A model generated the notes under the pieces. The model saw only the letters and a program-made list of their open reading frames with translations. It was not told the DNA's origin and did no database searches. The position numbers and the translations under genes were made by a program. From assembly GCA_944326035.1 (NCBI GenBank), contig CALVCS010000010.1, forward strand, positions 1-64,000: a DNA stretch of 64,000 nucleotides, read 5' to 3'. This stretch comes from an uncultured Alistipes sp. GTDB lineage: Bacteria > Bacteroidota > Bacteroidia > Bacteroidales > Rikenellaceae. How positions within the stretch are numbered: the stretch's first letter is position 1; each line of letters opens with the position of its first letter. Positions 44,819 through 53,387 of the stretch are shown here, piece by piece.

Positions 44819-45820
44819 TGCCTCGATAAATCCGTCGATGTCTTCGTGAGTGGTGTCGAACGAACACATCCAACGCACCTCGCCCCGTTCTTCGTCCCAG
44901 TCGTAAAAGAAGTAGTCTTCCCGCAACTTTTCGGCCGCCTTGCGAGGCAGAAGCGCGAAGATCCCGTTCACCTCGACCTTCTGCGTGAGCTGTACTTCGG
45001 GAATTTCGGCCAGGCGTTCGGCCATGTAGGCCGCAGCGGCGTTCGAATGTGCCGCCAGTCGGAGCCACAGGTCATCTTTCAGATAGGCATCGAACTGTGC
45101 GGCCACGAAGCGCATCTTAGAGGCCAGTTGCATGAGCTGTTTGCGTTCGTAGGGGGCATTTTTCGACAACTCGGGGCGTAGAAGAATCACCGCTTCGCCC
45201 AACATCATGCCGTTTTTGGTCCCTCCGAACGAGAGGGCATCCACGCCGGTGTCGGTGATCATCGCCCGGGGCGATACCCCCAGTGCAGCCACTGCATTGC
45301 CGAAACGGGCTCCGTCGACATGCAGATAAAGACCGTACTGATGAGCCTGGTCGGCCAGTGCGCGGATCTCTTCCACCGTGTAGAGCGTACCCAGTTCGGT
45401 CGGCTGTGAAATGGAGACCACGCCCGGTTGGCTGTGGTGTTGGAACCCGAAACCGTGCAGTTGGGTAGCGACCAGTTCCGGCGTCAATTTACCGTCCGGG
45501 GTATCTACACTCAGCAGTTTGCAACCGGTCTGGTATTCGGGGGCTCCGCATTCGTCCACGTTGATGTGGGCCGTACGGGCGCAGATGATGGCGTTATACG
45601 AGTGGGTCAGAGCGCGGAGGGCCAGTACATTGGCGCCGGTTCCATTAAAGACCAGATAGGCATTGGCCTGGGGGCCGAACAGCTCCCGAAATTTCTCCGT
45701 GATCCGGGTGGTAAAAGGATCTTCGCCATAGGCGAAAACATGATCGGTATTGGCGGCGGCGATTGCCTCCAAAATCTGCGGGTGAATCCCCGAATGGTTG
45801 TCGCTTCCGAAACTACGCAT
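44795..45820 (-). CDS. low-specificity L-threonine aldolase
   Basis: PLP enzyme that splits threonine or allo-threonine into glycine and acetaldehyde. 341 residues, fold-type I. The PLP lysine is Lys202 in SFGGTKNGMM, Asp169 of HVDGARFG holds the pyridine nitrogen, and SDNHSGIHP at the N-terminus is the family start. It lies just beyond the rseP terminator on the same strand, so its promoter must lie near or within the rseP end. The 3' end merges with a tandem repeat. Confidence 0.95.
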   Translation of the reverse strand: MRSFGSDNHSGIHPQILEAIAAANTDHVFAYGEDPFTTRITEKFRELFGPQANAYLVFNGTGANVLALRALTHSYNAIICARTAHINVDECGAPEYQTGCKLLSVDTPDGKLTPELVATQLHGFGFQHHSQPGVVSISQPTELGTLYTVEEIRALADQAHQYGLYLHVDGARFGNAVAALGVSPRAMITDTGVDALSFGGTKNGMMLGEAVILLRPELSKNAPYERKQLMQLASKMRFVAAQFDAYLKDDLWLRLAAHSNAAAAYMAERLAEIPEVQLTQKVEVNGIFALLPRKAAEKLREDYFFYDWDEERGEVRWMCSFDTTHEDIDGFIEALRKALKA

Positions 45821-45830
45821 GGTATGAGGT

Positions 45831-45857
45831 AAAAAAAAGAGGGTCCGGAGACCCTCC
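45831..45857 (-). terminator. terminator after rseP
   Basis: Minus-strand AGGGTC-TCCG-GACCCT stem (45840-45855) followed by a run of eight U. Confidence 0.85.
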
Positions 45858-45861
45858 GGAC

Positions 45862-47193
45862 TTATTTAATGAAAAAACGATAAATGTCGTTGCCGTTGGC
45901 ATAGAGCATCAGGGCCAACACCAGTACCAGACCGATGTTTTGAGCTACGATCAGGACTTTTTCGCTGGGTTTGCGTCCGGTGATCACCTCGATCAGCAGG
46001 AACAGCACATGACCGCCATCCAACAACGGGATCGGCAGGATATTCAGAACGGCCAACATGATCGATAGCAACGCCGTGATCTGCCAGAACGACAGCCAAT
46101 TCCATTGGTCGGGGAAGATGCTCCCGATGGCCAGAATCCCACCGACGGATTTATAGGCTTCGGTTTTGGGCGAGAAGATCAGTTTAAGTTGTTTGCCGTA
46201 ATTGGCCAGTTCGGTCCCGGTCCGTTTGATGCCGGCCGGAATTGCCTCCCAGAACGAATATTGCCGGGTGCTGATCTTGAACAATTGGTCGAGCGCAACC
46301 GGATAGACGCCGATGGTCCCTTCCGGAGAGACCTGTACCTCCATCGGGAACGTGCGGGTGATGCCGGCCGAATCGCGGGAGACACTCAAGGTGACTTTGT
46401 CTCCCTTGTGAGTCGAGAGGGCCTGTTGGTATTCGTCGAAGTAGTGGAGCGGTTGCCCGTTCAGCGCAACCAGACGGTCGCCTTCTTGTAAGCCGGCTTG
46501 GGCCGCACCCCCGTTTTTCACCAGGGCGCCTGTGATGAACGGAATCCGCCACGTCATGAAATTCGCGTCGTGAATCAGCGGCGAAATGGCGTCTTCGGGG
46601 ATCGTGATCCGCAGGGTGTCCGTACCGCGTTGTACGGTGACATAAGGGGCCTGGTTGAAGACAATGCTTTGGTGGATTTGGAGGGAGTTTTCGACGGGTT
46701 CGCCGGCTACGTCGATGATCTTATCGCCGTTTTGCAGGCCGAGCTGGTGTCCCAGGTCGCTGTATACATATCCGTACGTCACGTCTTTCGAGGCGATGTA
46801 GGTCTCTCCCCAGGCGTAGCTGATCCCGATGTAGATGCAGACCGCCAGCACCACGTTCATCAATACCCCGCCTACCATGATCAACAGCCGTTGCCAGGCC
46901 GGTTTGGCGCGGAATTCATACGGTTGTACGGGTTGTTTCATCTGTTCGGTGTCCATCGATTCGTCGATCATACCGGCGATCTTCACGTAACCGCCCAGCG
47001 GCACCCACCCGATCCCGTATTCGGTTTCGCCCTTCTTGAATTTGAAAAGCGAAAACCAGGGATTGAAAAAGAGATAGAATTTTTCCACGCGGGTCTTGAA
47101 AATCCGGGCGAAGAGAAAGTGTCCGAATTCGTGGATGATGACCAGCAGCGAAAAACTCAGAATAAATTGCAGAATTTTAATCAGAATATCCAT
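45862..47193 (-). CDS. rseP: RseP-type site-2 membrane metalloprotease
   Basis: Cuts membrane-bound proteins, typically an anti-sigma factor, inside the membrane. 443 residues from ATG 47193; the longer upstream frame is basic and lacks family sequence. Zinc motif HEFGH at residues 21-25 in the first membrane helix, PDZ-like domains in the periplasmic middle (YVYSDLGHQLGLQNGDKIIDVAGE and GGAAQAGLQEGDRLVALNGQ), and the second metal site LDGGHVLF near the C-terminus. Two PDZ copies as in Gram-negative RseP. Follows dxr after 41 bases, the conserved order in many bacteria. Confidence 0.95.
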   Translation of the reverse strand: MDILIKILQFILSFSLLVIIHEFGHFLFARIFKTRVEKFYLFFNPWFSLFKFKKGETEYGIGWVPLGGYVKIAGMIDESMDTEQMKQPVQPYEFRAKPAWQRLLIMVGGVLMNVVLAVCIYIGISYAWGETYIASKDVTYGYVYSDLGHQLGLQNGDKIIDVAGEPVENSLQIHQSIVFNQAPYVTVQRGTDTLRITIPEDAISPLIHDANFMTWRIPFITGALVKNGGAAQAGLQEGDRLVALNGQPLHYFDEYQQALSTHKGDKVTLSVSRDSAGITRTFPMEVQVSPEGTIGVYPVALDQLFKISTRQYSFWEAIPAGIKRTGTELANYGKQLKLIFSPKTEAYKSVGGILAIGSIFPDQWNWLSFWQITALLSIMLAVLNILPIPLLDGGHVLFLLIEVITGRKPSEKVLIVAQNIGLVLVLALMLYANGNDIYRFFIK

Positions 47194-47234
47194 AGATCGA
47201 TGACAGGTTTTACATTTATATAGGAAGCGGCGGC

Positions 47235-48386
47235 TCAGAGCAGGCTCCGGGCGAAAGCGCGCGCTTCGGTATCGGTTTCTCGACACTCATCCAGGGTGGG
47301 ATGTTCGAGTATGGGAATCTTTTCCAAGGTTTGACGATTGATGCGGGGAATGTCGGTGAAGCGGATCTGTCCGTTCAGAAAGGCCTCGACCGCCACTTCG
47401 TTGGCGGCATTGAGGGTGGCTCCGGTATTTCCGCCCCGTTTCAGGCATTCGAAAGCCAGTTTCAGGTTGGGGGAGCGTCGCAAATCGGGTTTGAAAAACT
47501 CCATGTGCCCCAAGGCCCCGAAATCGATCCGTTGGCCGGGCAGCGGAAGCCGGCGAGGAAACGTCAGCGCGTATTGGATCGGCAGATGCATGTCGGGTGT
47601 ACCCAATTGGGCTTTGATGGCGCCGTCGGCGAATTGGACCATCGAATGGATGTAGCTGCCGGGATGGATCACCACCTCGATTTGGTCGGGACGCACGTCG
47701 AACAGCCAGCGGGCTTCGATCACCTCGAAGCCTTTGTTCATCAACGAGGCGGAATCGATGGTCACTTTAGCACCCATATCCCAGCAGGGATGTGCCAGGG
47801 CATCGGCCGGCGTGACCGAATCCAGCTCTTCGAACGGGCGGTGCAGAAACGGACCGCCCGAGGCAGTCAGAATCAGTTTGTCGATGGGGCTGTGCTCCCC
47901 GACCAGGCATTGGAAGATGGCCGAATGTTCGGAGTCGACCGGCAAAATGGGGGCGTTGTGACGCGCCGACAACTCCATGACCATTCCTCCGGCCACCACT
48001 AAGCACTCTTTGTTGGCCAGCGCGACTTTCTTGCCGTGGCGGAGCGCTTCGACCGTGGGAAATAACCCGCTATACCCTACCAGCGCCATAACGACCGTGT
48101 CGATCGAGTCGGCACGGACCACCTGATGCAGGGCCTCTTCGCCGGCATAGACTTTGATCGGGTGGTCGGCCAAAGCCTTTTTCAGCGGGGGGTAGTATGT
48201 CTTGTCGGCGATAACGACGCTATCGGCCTGAAAACGAATGGCTTGATCTGCCAGTGCTTCCCAATGTCGATGGGCGGTGAGGGTCACCACCTCGAACAGA
48301 TTGGGATGGGCCGCCACAATGTCGAGGGTTTGTGTCCCGATCGAACCGGTCGAGCCCAGAATAGCCAGTCGTTGTTTTTGCTCCAT
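47235..48386 (-). CDS. dxr: 1-deoxy-D-xylulose 5-phosphate reductoisomerase
   Basis: Second step of the MEP isoprenoid pathway: NADPH-dependent conversion of DXP to MEP. 383 residues. NADPH loop GSTGSIG at 11-17, metal-binding DSEHSAIFQCL near residue 150, and SASLMNKGFEVIEA in the catalytic loop region. Lies between the M23-like gene (5 bases away) and rseP, all on the minus strand. Confidence 0.97.
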   Translation of the reverse strand: MEQKQRLAILGSTGSIGTQTLDIVAAHPNLFEVVTLTAHRHWEALADQAIRFQADSVVIADKTYYPPLKKALADHPIKVYAGEEALHQVVRADSIDTVVMALVGYSGLFPTVEALRHGKKVALANKECLVVAGGMVMELSARHNAPILPVDSEHSAIFQCLVGEHSPIDKLILTASGGPFLHRPFEELDSVTPADALAHPCWDMGAKVTIDSASLMNKGFEVIEARWLFDVRPDQIEVVIHPGSYIHSMVQFADGAIKAQLGTPDMHLPIQYALTFPRRLPLPGQRIDFGALGHMEFFKPDLRRSPNLKLAFECLKRGGNTGATLNAANEVAVEAFLNGQIRFTDIPRINRQTLEKIPILEHPTLDECRETDTEARAFARSLL

Positions 48387-48391
48387 GTTCC

Positions 48392-49258
48392 TTAAAATAC
48401 GATATAACTTTGGGGATCAACGGGGCCTCCGTTGTGCCAGAGTTCGAATTCGAAAATATTTTTATTGCCGGTTCCGTTCTCGTCCGCCGTTCCGGTATAG
48501 CCGATGATCTCCCCGGAACGAACCCGATCGCCCGCTTTTTTCAGCACGCTGGTGTTGTTGCGGTAGATGGAGAGCATGTTGTCGGGATGCTGGATGTAGA
48601 GCACATAACCGTAGCTGGGGGTCCAGGCCGATGAGATCACCGTGCCGTCCAGAATCGCCATGACCTGTTGGTTGACCGTGGTGCCGATACCGATGCCGTA
48701 ACGGTTTTCCGAAGGATCGAACTTGTTAACGATCACTCCTTTGACCGGGGCAAAAAGTTCCAGTGAAGTACGTAGCTGACGCCGGGTCTCTTCCGTGTGC
48801 TGGATGCTGTAGGGGCTGTCTTCAGATTCGAACTGGGCCCGGAGCACCGAATCTTCCATCAGCTTACCCAGGGTGATGCCTTTGGGTTTGGTGGAGTCCA
48901 CGCCGCGGACCTCGTTGCGGGTCACGGGATTTTTCCCCGACATGATCAGGGAGATGTTCTCGTTATACACCTGCATGTTGCTGAGCTCCTGTTCCAGCGA
49001 ATCCAGACGCATAATGCCGTTGATCAGCATTTCGCGGGATTTGTTGCCCGGATAGCCCGGCAGAAAATCCAGAATGGGCGTATAGGCGACCGTCGAAGCG
49101 ACCAGAATGAACAAAATCAGGATCAGGGCCAAAAAACCGGCCAACAGATTCAGCGGGCTGATATGGACATACCACACTTCCGAGTCGGTGTGTTGGTTGC
49201 GGACGCTGAACCGATATTTGAGTCGGATATTTTTGAGCAGCCGGCGAATATTCCTCAT
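48392..49258 (-). CDS. M23/LytM-like membrane protein without zinc ligands
   Basis: 288 residues. A membrane segment at about 39-58 anchors a periplasmic part with a possible coiled-coil stretch (85-110) and a LytM-type beta domain (168-288). Active M23 peptidases need an HxxxD motif and an HxH; here the first is ENRYGIGI (184-191) and the second NIFEFELW (267-274), with no histidine at either place. So the domain is probably catalytically dead and works as a binding or activator module, as EnvC or NlpD do. It begins the M23-dxr-rseP operon; a TACCTTTG -7 element is at 49291-49298. Confidence 0.85.
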   Translation of the reverse strand: MRNIRRLLKNIRLKYRFSVRNQHTDSEVWYVHISPLNLLAGFLALILILFILVASTVAYTPILDFLPGYPGNKSREMLINGIMRLDSLEQELSNMQVYNENISLIMSGKNPVTRNEVRGVDSTKPKGITLGKLMEDSVLRAQFESEDSPYSIQHTEETRRQLRTSLELFAPVKGVIVNKFDPSENRYGIGIGTTVNQQVMAILDGTVISSAWTPSYGYVLYIQHPDNMLSIYRNNTSVLKKAGDRVRSGEIIGYTGTADENGTGNKNIFEFELWHNGGPVDPQSYIVF

Positions 49259-49290
49259 AGATGTGCGAGCTCCGATTAGAAAACCATTTA

Positions 49291-49298
49291 CAAAGGTA
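49291..49298 (-). promoter_or_regulatory. -7 element upstream of the M23-dxr-rseP operon
   Basis: TACCTTTG on the minus strand, 32 bases before the ATG at 49258. No TTTG at -33. Confidence 0.5.
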
Positions 49299-49359
49299 AT
49301 AATTTCCGGCGGCTATTCCTGCGGCCGGACGAAAAGTGGGAAATTAATTTCCCATCTCC

Positions 49360-49389
49360 TTTGAAAATCGTCGATAAAGTGTAAATTTG
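49360..49389 (+). promoter_or_regulatory. promoter of the nucleotidyltransferase gene
   Basis: TTTG (49360-49363), 18 bases, TAAATTTG (49382-49389). Close to the full consensus, 67 bases before the ATG at 49457. Confidence 0.7.
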
Positions 49390-49456
49390 CGTAAGCGTTT
49401 CTTGTTAAGAACGTTTTCTAAGATACAAATAGTCTGTGTAATTCTTAAAATTGAAA

Positions 49457-50371
49457 ATGAAGAAACCGACGCTTTTGGTTTTAGCGGCCGGCATGGGTTC
49501 GCGTTATGGTTCGCTGAAACAGATGGATGGAGTGGGCCCTCATGGAGAGGCCATTATCGATTACTCGATTTATGATGCTATACGGGCCGGATTCGGCAAA
49601 GTGGTCTTTGTGATCCGTCATCTGTTCGAAAAGGATTTCCGGGAGATCTTTACCCCCGAACGTTTCGGTGGAAAGATCGAAGTGGATTTTGTGTTCCAGG
49701 AGTTGGATAAGCTGCCCGAAGGCTTTACGTTGCCCGAAAACCGGGTGAAACCCTGGGGGACCAACCACGCCGTCTTGATGGGCGCCGAGGTGATCAAGGA
49801 AGAACCTTTTGCGGTCATCAACTCCGACGACTTCTACGGAAAAGACGCCTATCAGACCATCGGGGACTATCTGCGTTCAGTTTACGGCCAGAAAAACCAC
49901 TATGGCATGGTGGGCTATGAAATTCAGAATACCCTCTCCGATTTCGGTTCGGTTTCCCGGGGGATCTGCCAGGTCGACCGCAACGGTAACCTCATCTCGA
50001 TGGTGGAACGGACCCAGATCGAACGCCAAAATGGAAAGATCGTCTTTAAGGACGATAATGGCCAGTTTAAACCGCTCGATCCTCAGACGCCGGTGTCGAT
50101 GAACCTGTTCGGCTTTACGCCCGACTTTTTCGAGTATTCGCGCAACTACTTCGCCACCTACCTCAAGGAAAATATCAACAATCCCAAAGCTGAATTCTAT
50201 ATCCCGATCATGGTGAATAAACTGGTCGGTGAAGGTCGGGCTCAGATGCGGGTATTGCGCTCGTCGGCTCAGTGGTTTGGGGTGACCTACAAAGAGGATC
50301 GGCCCAATGTTGTGAAACGGATCGAAGAGCTGATCGCCGCCGGGGTCTATCCGGAAAAACTCTGGGAATAG
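49457..50371 (+). CDS. NDP-sugar nucleotidyltransferase
   Basis: 304 residues from ATG 49457; a TTG six bases upstream is less likely. Nucleotide-binding LAAGMGSRYGSLKQMDGVGPHGE at the N-terminus replaces the common GxGTRLxPLT by a form with SRYGSLKQ, usual for a family of uncharacterised nucleotidyltransferases next to sugar genes. Other conserved parts are NHAVLMGAEVI and INSDDFYGKDAY. Family members join sugar 1-phosphate and NTP; substrate not known. The aldose epimerase and sugar permease follow on the same strand, so it likely acts in hexose use. Confidence 0.85.
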   Translation: MKKPTLLVLAAGMGSRYGSLKQMDGVGPHGEAIIDYSIYDAIRAGFGKVVFVIRHLFEKDFREIFTPERFGGKIEVDFVFQELDKLPEGFTLPENRVKPWGTNHAVLMGAEVIKEEPFAVINSDDFYGKDAYQTIGDYLRSVYGQKNHYGMVGYEIQNTLSDFGSVSRGICQVDRNGNLISMVERTQIERQNGKIVFKDDNGQFKPLDPQTPVSMNLFGFTPDFFEYSRNYFATYLKENINNPKAEFYIPIMVNKLVGEGRAQMRVLRSSAQWFGVTYKEDRPNVVKRIEELIAAGVYPEKLWE

Positions 50372-50468
50372 GCCGTTCCAGCCGCTTTCGTTCGAAAGCC
50401 GGAGTGCAAAGAGCGCCTTGAAGAGGTTTTCTCCTCGAGGCATGCGTTGAACTAAATTCACCAATGCG

Positions 50469-51521
50469 ATGATCGATATCGAACAGAACGTGTGGGGCTT
50501 TACCGCCGAAGGCGAAGCCGTGATTCTCTACAAAATGACCAATAGTCGGGGCGCTTCGGTCTCGTTGACCAACATCGGGGCGGGGATTGTCTCCATTGTC
50601 GTGCCCGATCGGGATGGGAAAATGGCCGATGTCGCGTTAGGGTATGCGACCTTTGACAGCTATTTCGAGGATGGCCCCTGCATGGGTAAGGTGCCGGGGC
50701 GATTTGCCAATCGCATCGGAAAGGGGCGCTTTACCCTGGATGGCAAAGAGTATCGGTTGGCGCAAAACAGCGGAGGCCACCATCTACATGGGGGTCCCAA
50801 GGGCTTTCAGAACAAGGTGTGGAATTCGCGGGTGGAGACCGATCGCGTGGTTTTCGCACTGCTCAGTCCCGACGGAGATGAAAAATATCCCGGCGAATTG
50901 ACCGTTGAGGTGTGCTACGACTGGAGCGAAGATTGCGAGTTGGAGATTACCTTGTATGCCAAGACGGAGGCGCCGACGATCGTCAATCTGACCAATCATG
51001 CCTATTTTAATCTGCGGGGCGAAAATAGCGGCAGTGTGCTGGATGAGCAGTTGCAGTTGAACGCCTCGCATTTTCTGTGGTATGATCAGGGGTGTATCCC
51101 GACCGGGGAGTTGACGCCGGTGGCCGATACGCCGATGGACTTCAGACGACCGAAACCGATCGGACAGGATATCGAGGCGGATTACGAACCGTTGAAAATC
51201 GGAGCCGGGTATGACCAGTGCTGGGTGATCGACGGGTATGAAAAGGGTAAAATATCCGATGTGGGGTATTTGTACGATCCGGTCAGCGGACGGAAAATGG
51301 TGATCCGTTCGACGCAACCGGGCGTTCAGATCTACACCGGCAACTATCTGCAGGGGTGTCCGACCAGCAAAAGCGGTCGGGAGTACGACAATCGGGACGG
51401 CGTCGCCATCGAATGTCAAGGCTTCCCCGACGCTCCGAATAAACCCCAGTTCCCGTCGGCGGTCTTGCGCCCGGGAGAGCTGTACCAGCAAACGATTATC
51501 TATCGGTTTGAAACCGACTAA
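50469..51521 (+). CDS. galM: aldose 1-epimerase (mutarotase)
   Basis: Interconverts alpha and beta anomers of hexoses such as galactose and glucose. 350 residues. Signature LTNHAYFNLRGENSG with the catalytic His, and NSGGHHLHGGPKGF with another His. The catalytic Glu region is GVAIECQGFPDAPN near the C-terminus. It has no signal peptide, so it is cytoplasmic. Lies 97 bases after the nucleotidyltransferase and 34 before the transporter. Confidence 0.96.
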   Translation: MIDIEQNVWGFTAEGEAVILYKMTNSRGASVSLTNIGAGIVSIVVPDRDGKMADVALGYATFDSYFEDGPCMGKVPGRFANRIGKGRFTLDGKEYRLAQNSGGHHLHGGPKGFQNKVWNSRVETDRVVFALLSPDGDEKYPGELTVEVCYDWSEDCELEITLYAKTEAPTIVNLTNHAYFNLRGENSGSVLDEQLQLNASHFLWYDQGCIPTGELTPVADTPMDFRRPKPIGQDIEADYEPLKIGAGYDQCWVIDGYEKGKISDVGYLYDPVSGRKMVIRSTQPGVQIYTGNYLQGCPTSKSGREYDNRDGVAIECQGFPDAPNKPQFPSAVLRPGELYQQTIIYRFETD

Positions 51522-51555
51522 ACGAGACTTTTATTTACAACCTAAGACGTAACAT

Positions 51556-52842
51556 ATGGAAAAAACTAAACAACAAGGGCGCCTGGTGCCGATTATTATG
51601 ATGATCCTGTTGTTCGGGATGATCTCTTTCGTCACCAATCTGGCTGCTCCTATGGGGGTTGTCCTGAAGAATCAGTTCGGGGCCTCCAATTTTTTGGGCA
51701 TGTTGGGGAACTTCGCCAACTTTATTGCCTATGCCGTCATGGGAATTCCTGCCGGTAAATTGCTCGAAAAAATTGGCTACAAAAAGACCGCTCTGCTGGC
51801 CATTTTGGTCGGTTTTGTCGGGGTGGGCGTGCAGGTGCTCTCCGGGCTGGCCGGTAGCTTTGCCGTCTATTTGTTGGGGGCCTTCATCGCCGGGTTCTCG
51901 ATGTGTATGCTCAATACGGTGGTGAACCCCATGCTGAACACCTTGGGTGGCGGCGGAAACCGCGGAAACCAACTGATCCAGATCGGGGGGTCGTTCAACT
52001 CGTTGATGGCTACGCTGGTGCCTATTTTGATCGGGGCGTTGATCGGGTCGGCCGCTCAGGCCAATATCACCGATGTCTATCCGGTGATGTTCATTGCCAT
52101 GGGAATCTTTGCCCTGGTGGGTATCGTGCTCTATTTTGTGCAGATCCCGGAACCGCATATCGTGAAAAGCGAAAAATCGACGGAAAAATCGAAATATTCT
52201 GCCTGGTCGTTCCGTCACTTTGTTTTGGGGGCGGTCGCCATCTTTATCTATGTGGGGATTGAAGTGGGGATTCCCGGAACCCTGATGTTGTTCCTCTCCG
52301 ACCCGGCAACGGGCATTGTGGGGGGAGCTACTTCGGCTGGTGTTGTAGCGGGAACCTATTGGTTCCTGATGTTGGTCGGCCGTTTTATCGGAGCGTCGAT
52401 CGGGGCCAAAGTCTCCAGTAAAACCATGTTGACGTTCGTATCCCTGGTCGGGATCATTCTGGTGGCACTCTCTATCTTCTCGCCGGTTTCCACCGTGATC
52501 TCCATGCCGGTGATCGAAACGGGGGCCTCGATCTCCGTGGCGATGGTCGAAGTGCCGGTAAGTGCCATGTTCCTGGTGCTGTGCGGTCTGTGTACCTCCG
52601 TTATGTGGGGCGGTATCTTCAACCTCGCCGTAGAAGGACTCGGAAAATTTGTGGCCGCTGCATCGGGTATCTTTATGATGATGGTGTGCGGGGGTGGAAT
52701 CCTGCCGCTGATTCAAAATGCCCTGGCCGATTCGTTGGGTTATCTGAACAGTTATTGGGTCGTCCTGTTGGGATTGGCTTACCTGCTGTTCTATGCCATG
52801 ATCGGTTCCAAAAATGTCAATCAGGATATTGATGTGAATTAA
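51556..52842 (+). CDS. FHS-family (FucP-like) sugar:H+ transporter, MFS
   Basis: 428 residues, 12 hydrophobic segments, MFS fold. The NLAAPMGVVLKNQFG start, the GIPAGKLLEKIGYKKT loop between helices 2 and 3, and the MCMLNTVVNPMLNTLGG segment place it in the fucose/glucose/galactose symporter group. With galM next to it, hexose uptake (galactose or glucose) is likely. Last gene of the three, with a strong terminator behind it. Confidence 0.92.
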   Translation: MEKTKQQGRLVPIIMMILLFGMISFVTNLAAPMGVVLKNQFGASNFLGMLGNFANFIAYAVMGIPAGKLLEKIGYKKTALLAILVGFVGVGVQVLSGLAGSFAVYLLGAFIAGFSMCMLNTVVNPMLNTLGGGGNRGNQLIQIGGSFNSLMATLVPILIGALIGSAAQANITDVYPVMFIAMGIFALVGIVLYFVQIPEPHIVKSEKSTEKSKYSAWSFRHFVLGAVAIFIYVGIEVGIPGTLMLFLSDPATGIVGGATSAGVVAGTYWFLMLVGRFIGASIGAKVSSKTMLTFVSLVGIILVALSIFSPVSTVISMPVIETGASISVAMVEVPVSAMFLVLCGLCTSVMWGGIFNLAVEGLGKFVAAASGIFMMMVCGGGILPLIQNALADSLGYLNSYWVVLLGLAYLLFYAMIGSKNVNQDIDVN

Positions 52843-52857
52843 TCCTTCTTGGAATAA

Positions 52858-52899
52858 ATAAGGGAGGCCCGGAATCGCCTGATTTCGGGCCTCCCTTTG
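52858..52899 (+). terminator. terminator of the sugar transporter gene
   Basis: AAGGGAGGCCCG (52860-52871) pairs with CGGGCCTCCCTT (52886-52897), then T. Starts 17 bases after the stop. Confidence 0.85.
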
Positions 52900-53333
52900 T
52901 TGTATGGATATCCGTTAGCTATTGGCGAAAACAGCGGGAAACGTACGTTAATCGAAGCTTCTGACGGGGAGCCTTGGAATGGGTCGACAAAGGTTAGGCT
53001 AGACCGCGAAGAGAACTTTCCAGGAATAGAGGGACAGTCAACCGGTCAACCAGGCCGGATACCAGGGCGCCTGTTCTACGTTTCAGAGACGATGGACCGT
53101 GGAGGCTCCCCTTCTTTGGTGTTCTCCAAGTTTTTCAAGTTTCTCAAAAACTTCCCAAGTTCTCAAGCTCTTCAAACTTCCCATGTGTCTAAGTTCTTCA
53201 GGCGTCACAAGCTTCTCAACCTTCGTGATCTCCTCGATGGACTTAAGGCCCTGACACCTCTCGAAGTGCGTGAGGTTTTTCGATCTTCACAAAGTCCTCC
53301 AAATTCTTGGACTCTACAAATGTCCTCTTATAC
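52900..53333. other. intergenic stretch, no clear gene
   Basis: Lies between two terminators. Holds a degenerate array of about 9-base units (listed). The minus strand reads open for about 68 codons over the array (rich in L, E, K) but has no ATG start and no family likeness, so I call no gene. Confidence 0.5.
53121..53222. repeat. degenerate 9-base repeat array
   Basis: About ten loosely kept units of TTCTTCAAG type: GTTCTCCAAG, TTTTTCAAG, CTTCCCAAG, CTCTTCAAA, CTTCCCATG, TTCTTCAGG, CGTCACAAG and CTTCTCAAC among them, lengths 8-11. The pattern is visible but much diverged. Confidence 0.6.
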
Positions 53334-53370
53334 AAAAAGAACGGCCCGAAATTTTCGGGCCGTTCTTTTA
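53334..53370 (-). terminator. terminator of the rpoBC operon
   Basis: Almost perfect stem AAAAGAACGGCCCGAAA (53335-53351) with its complement at 53353-53369; U run on the minus strand. 18 bases after the rpoC stop. Confidence 0.93.
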
Positions 53371-53387
53371 TCGATAGACCGGAGACT

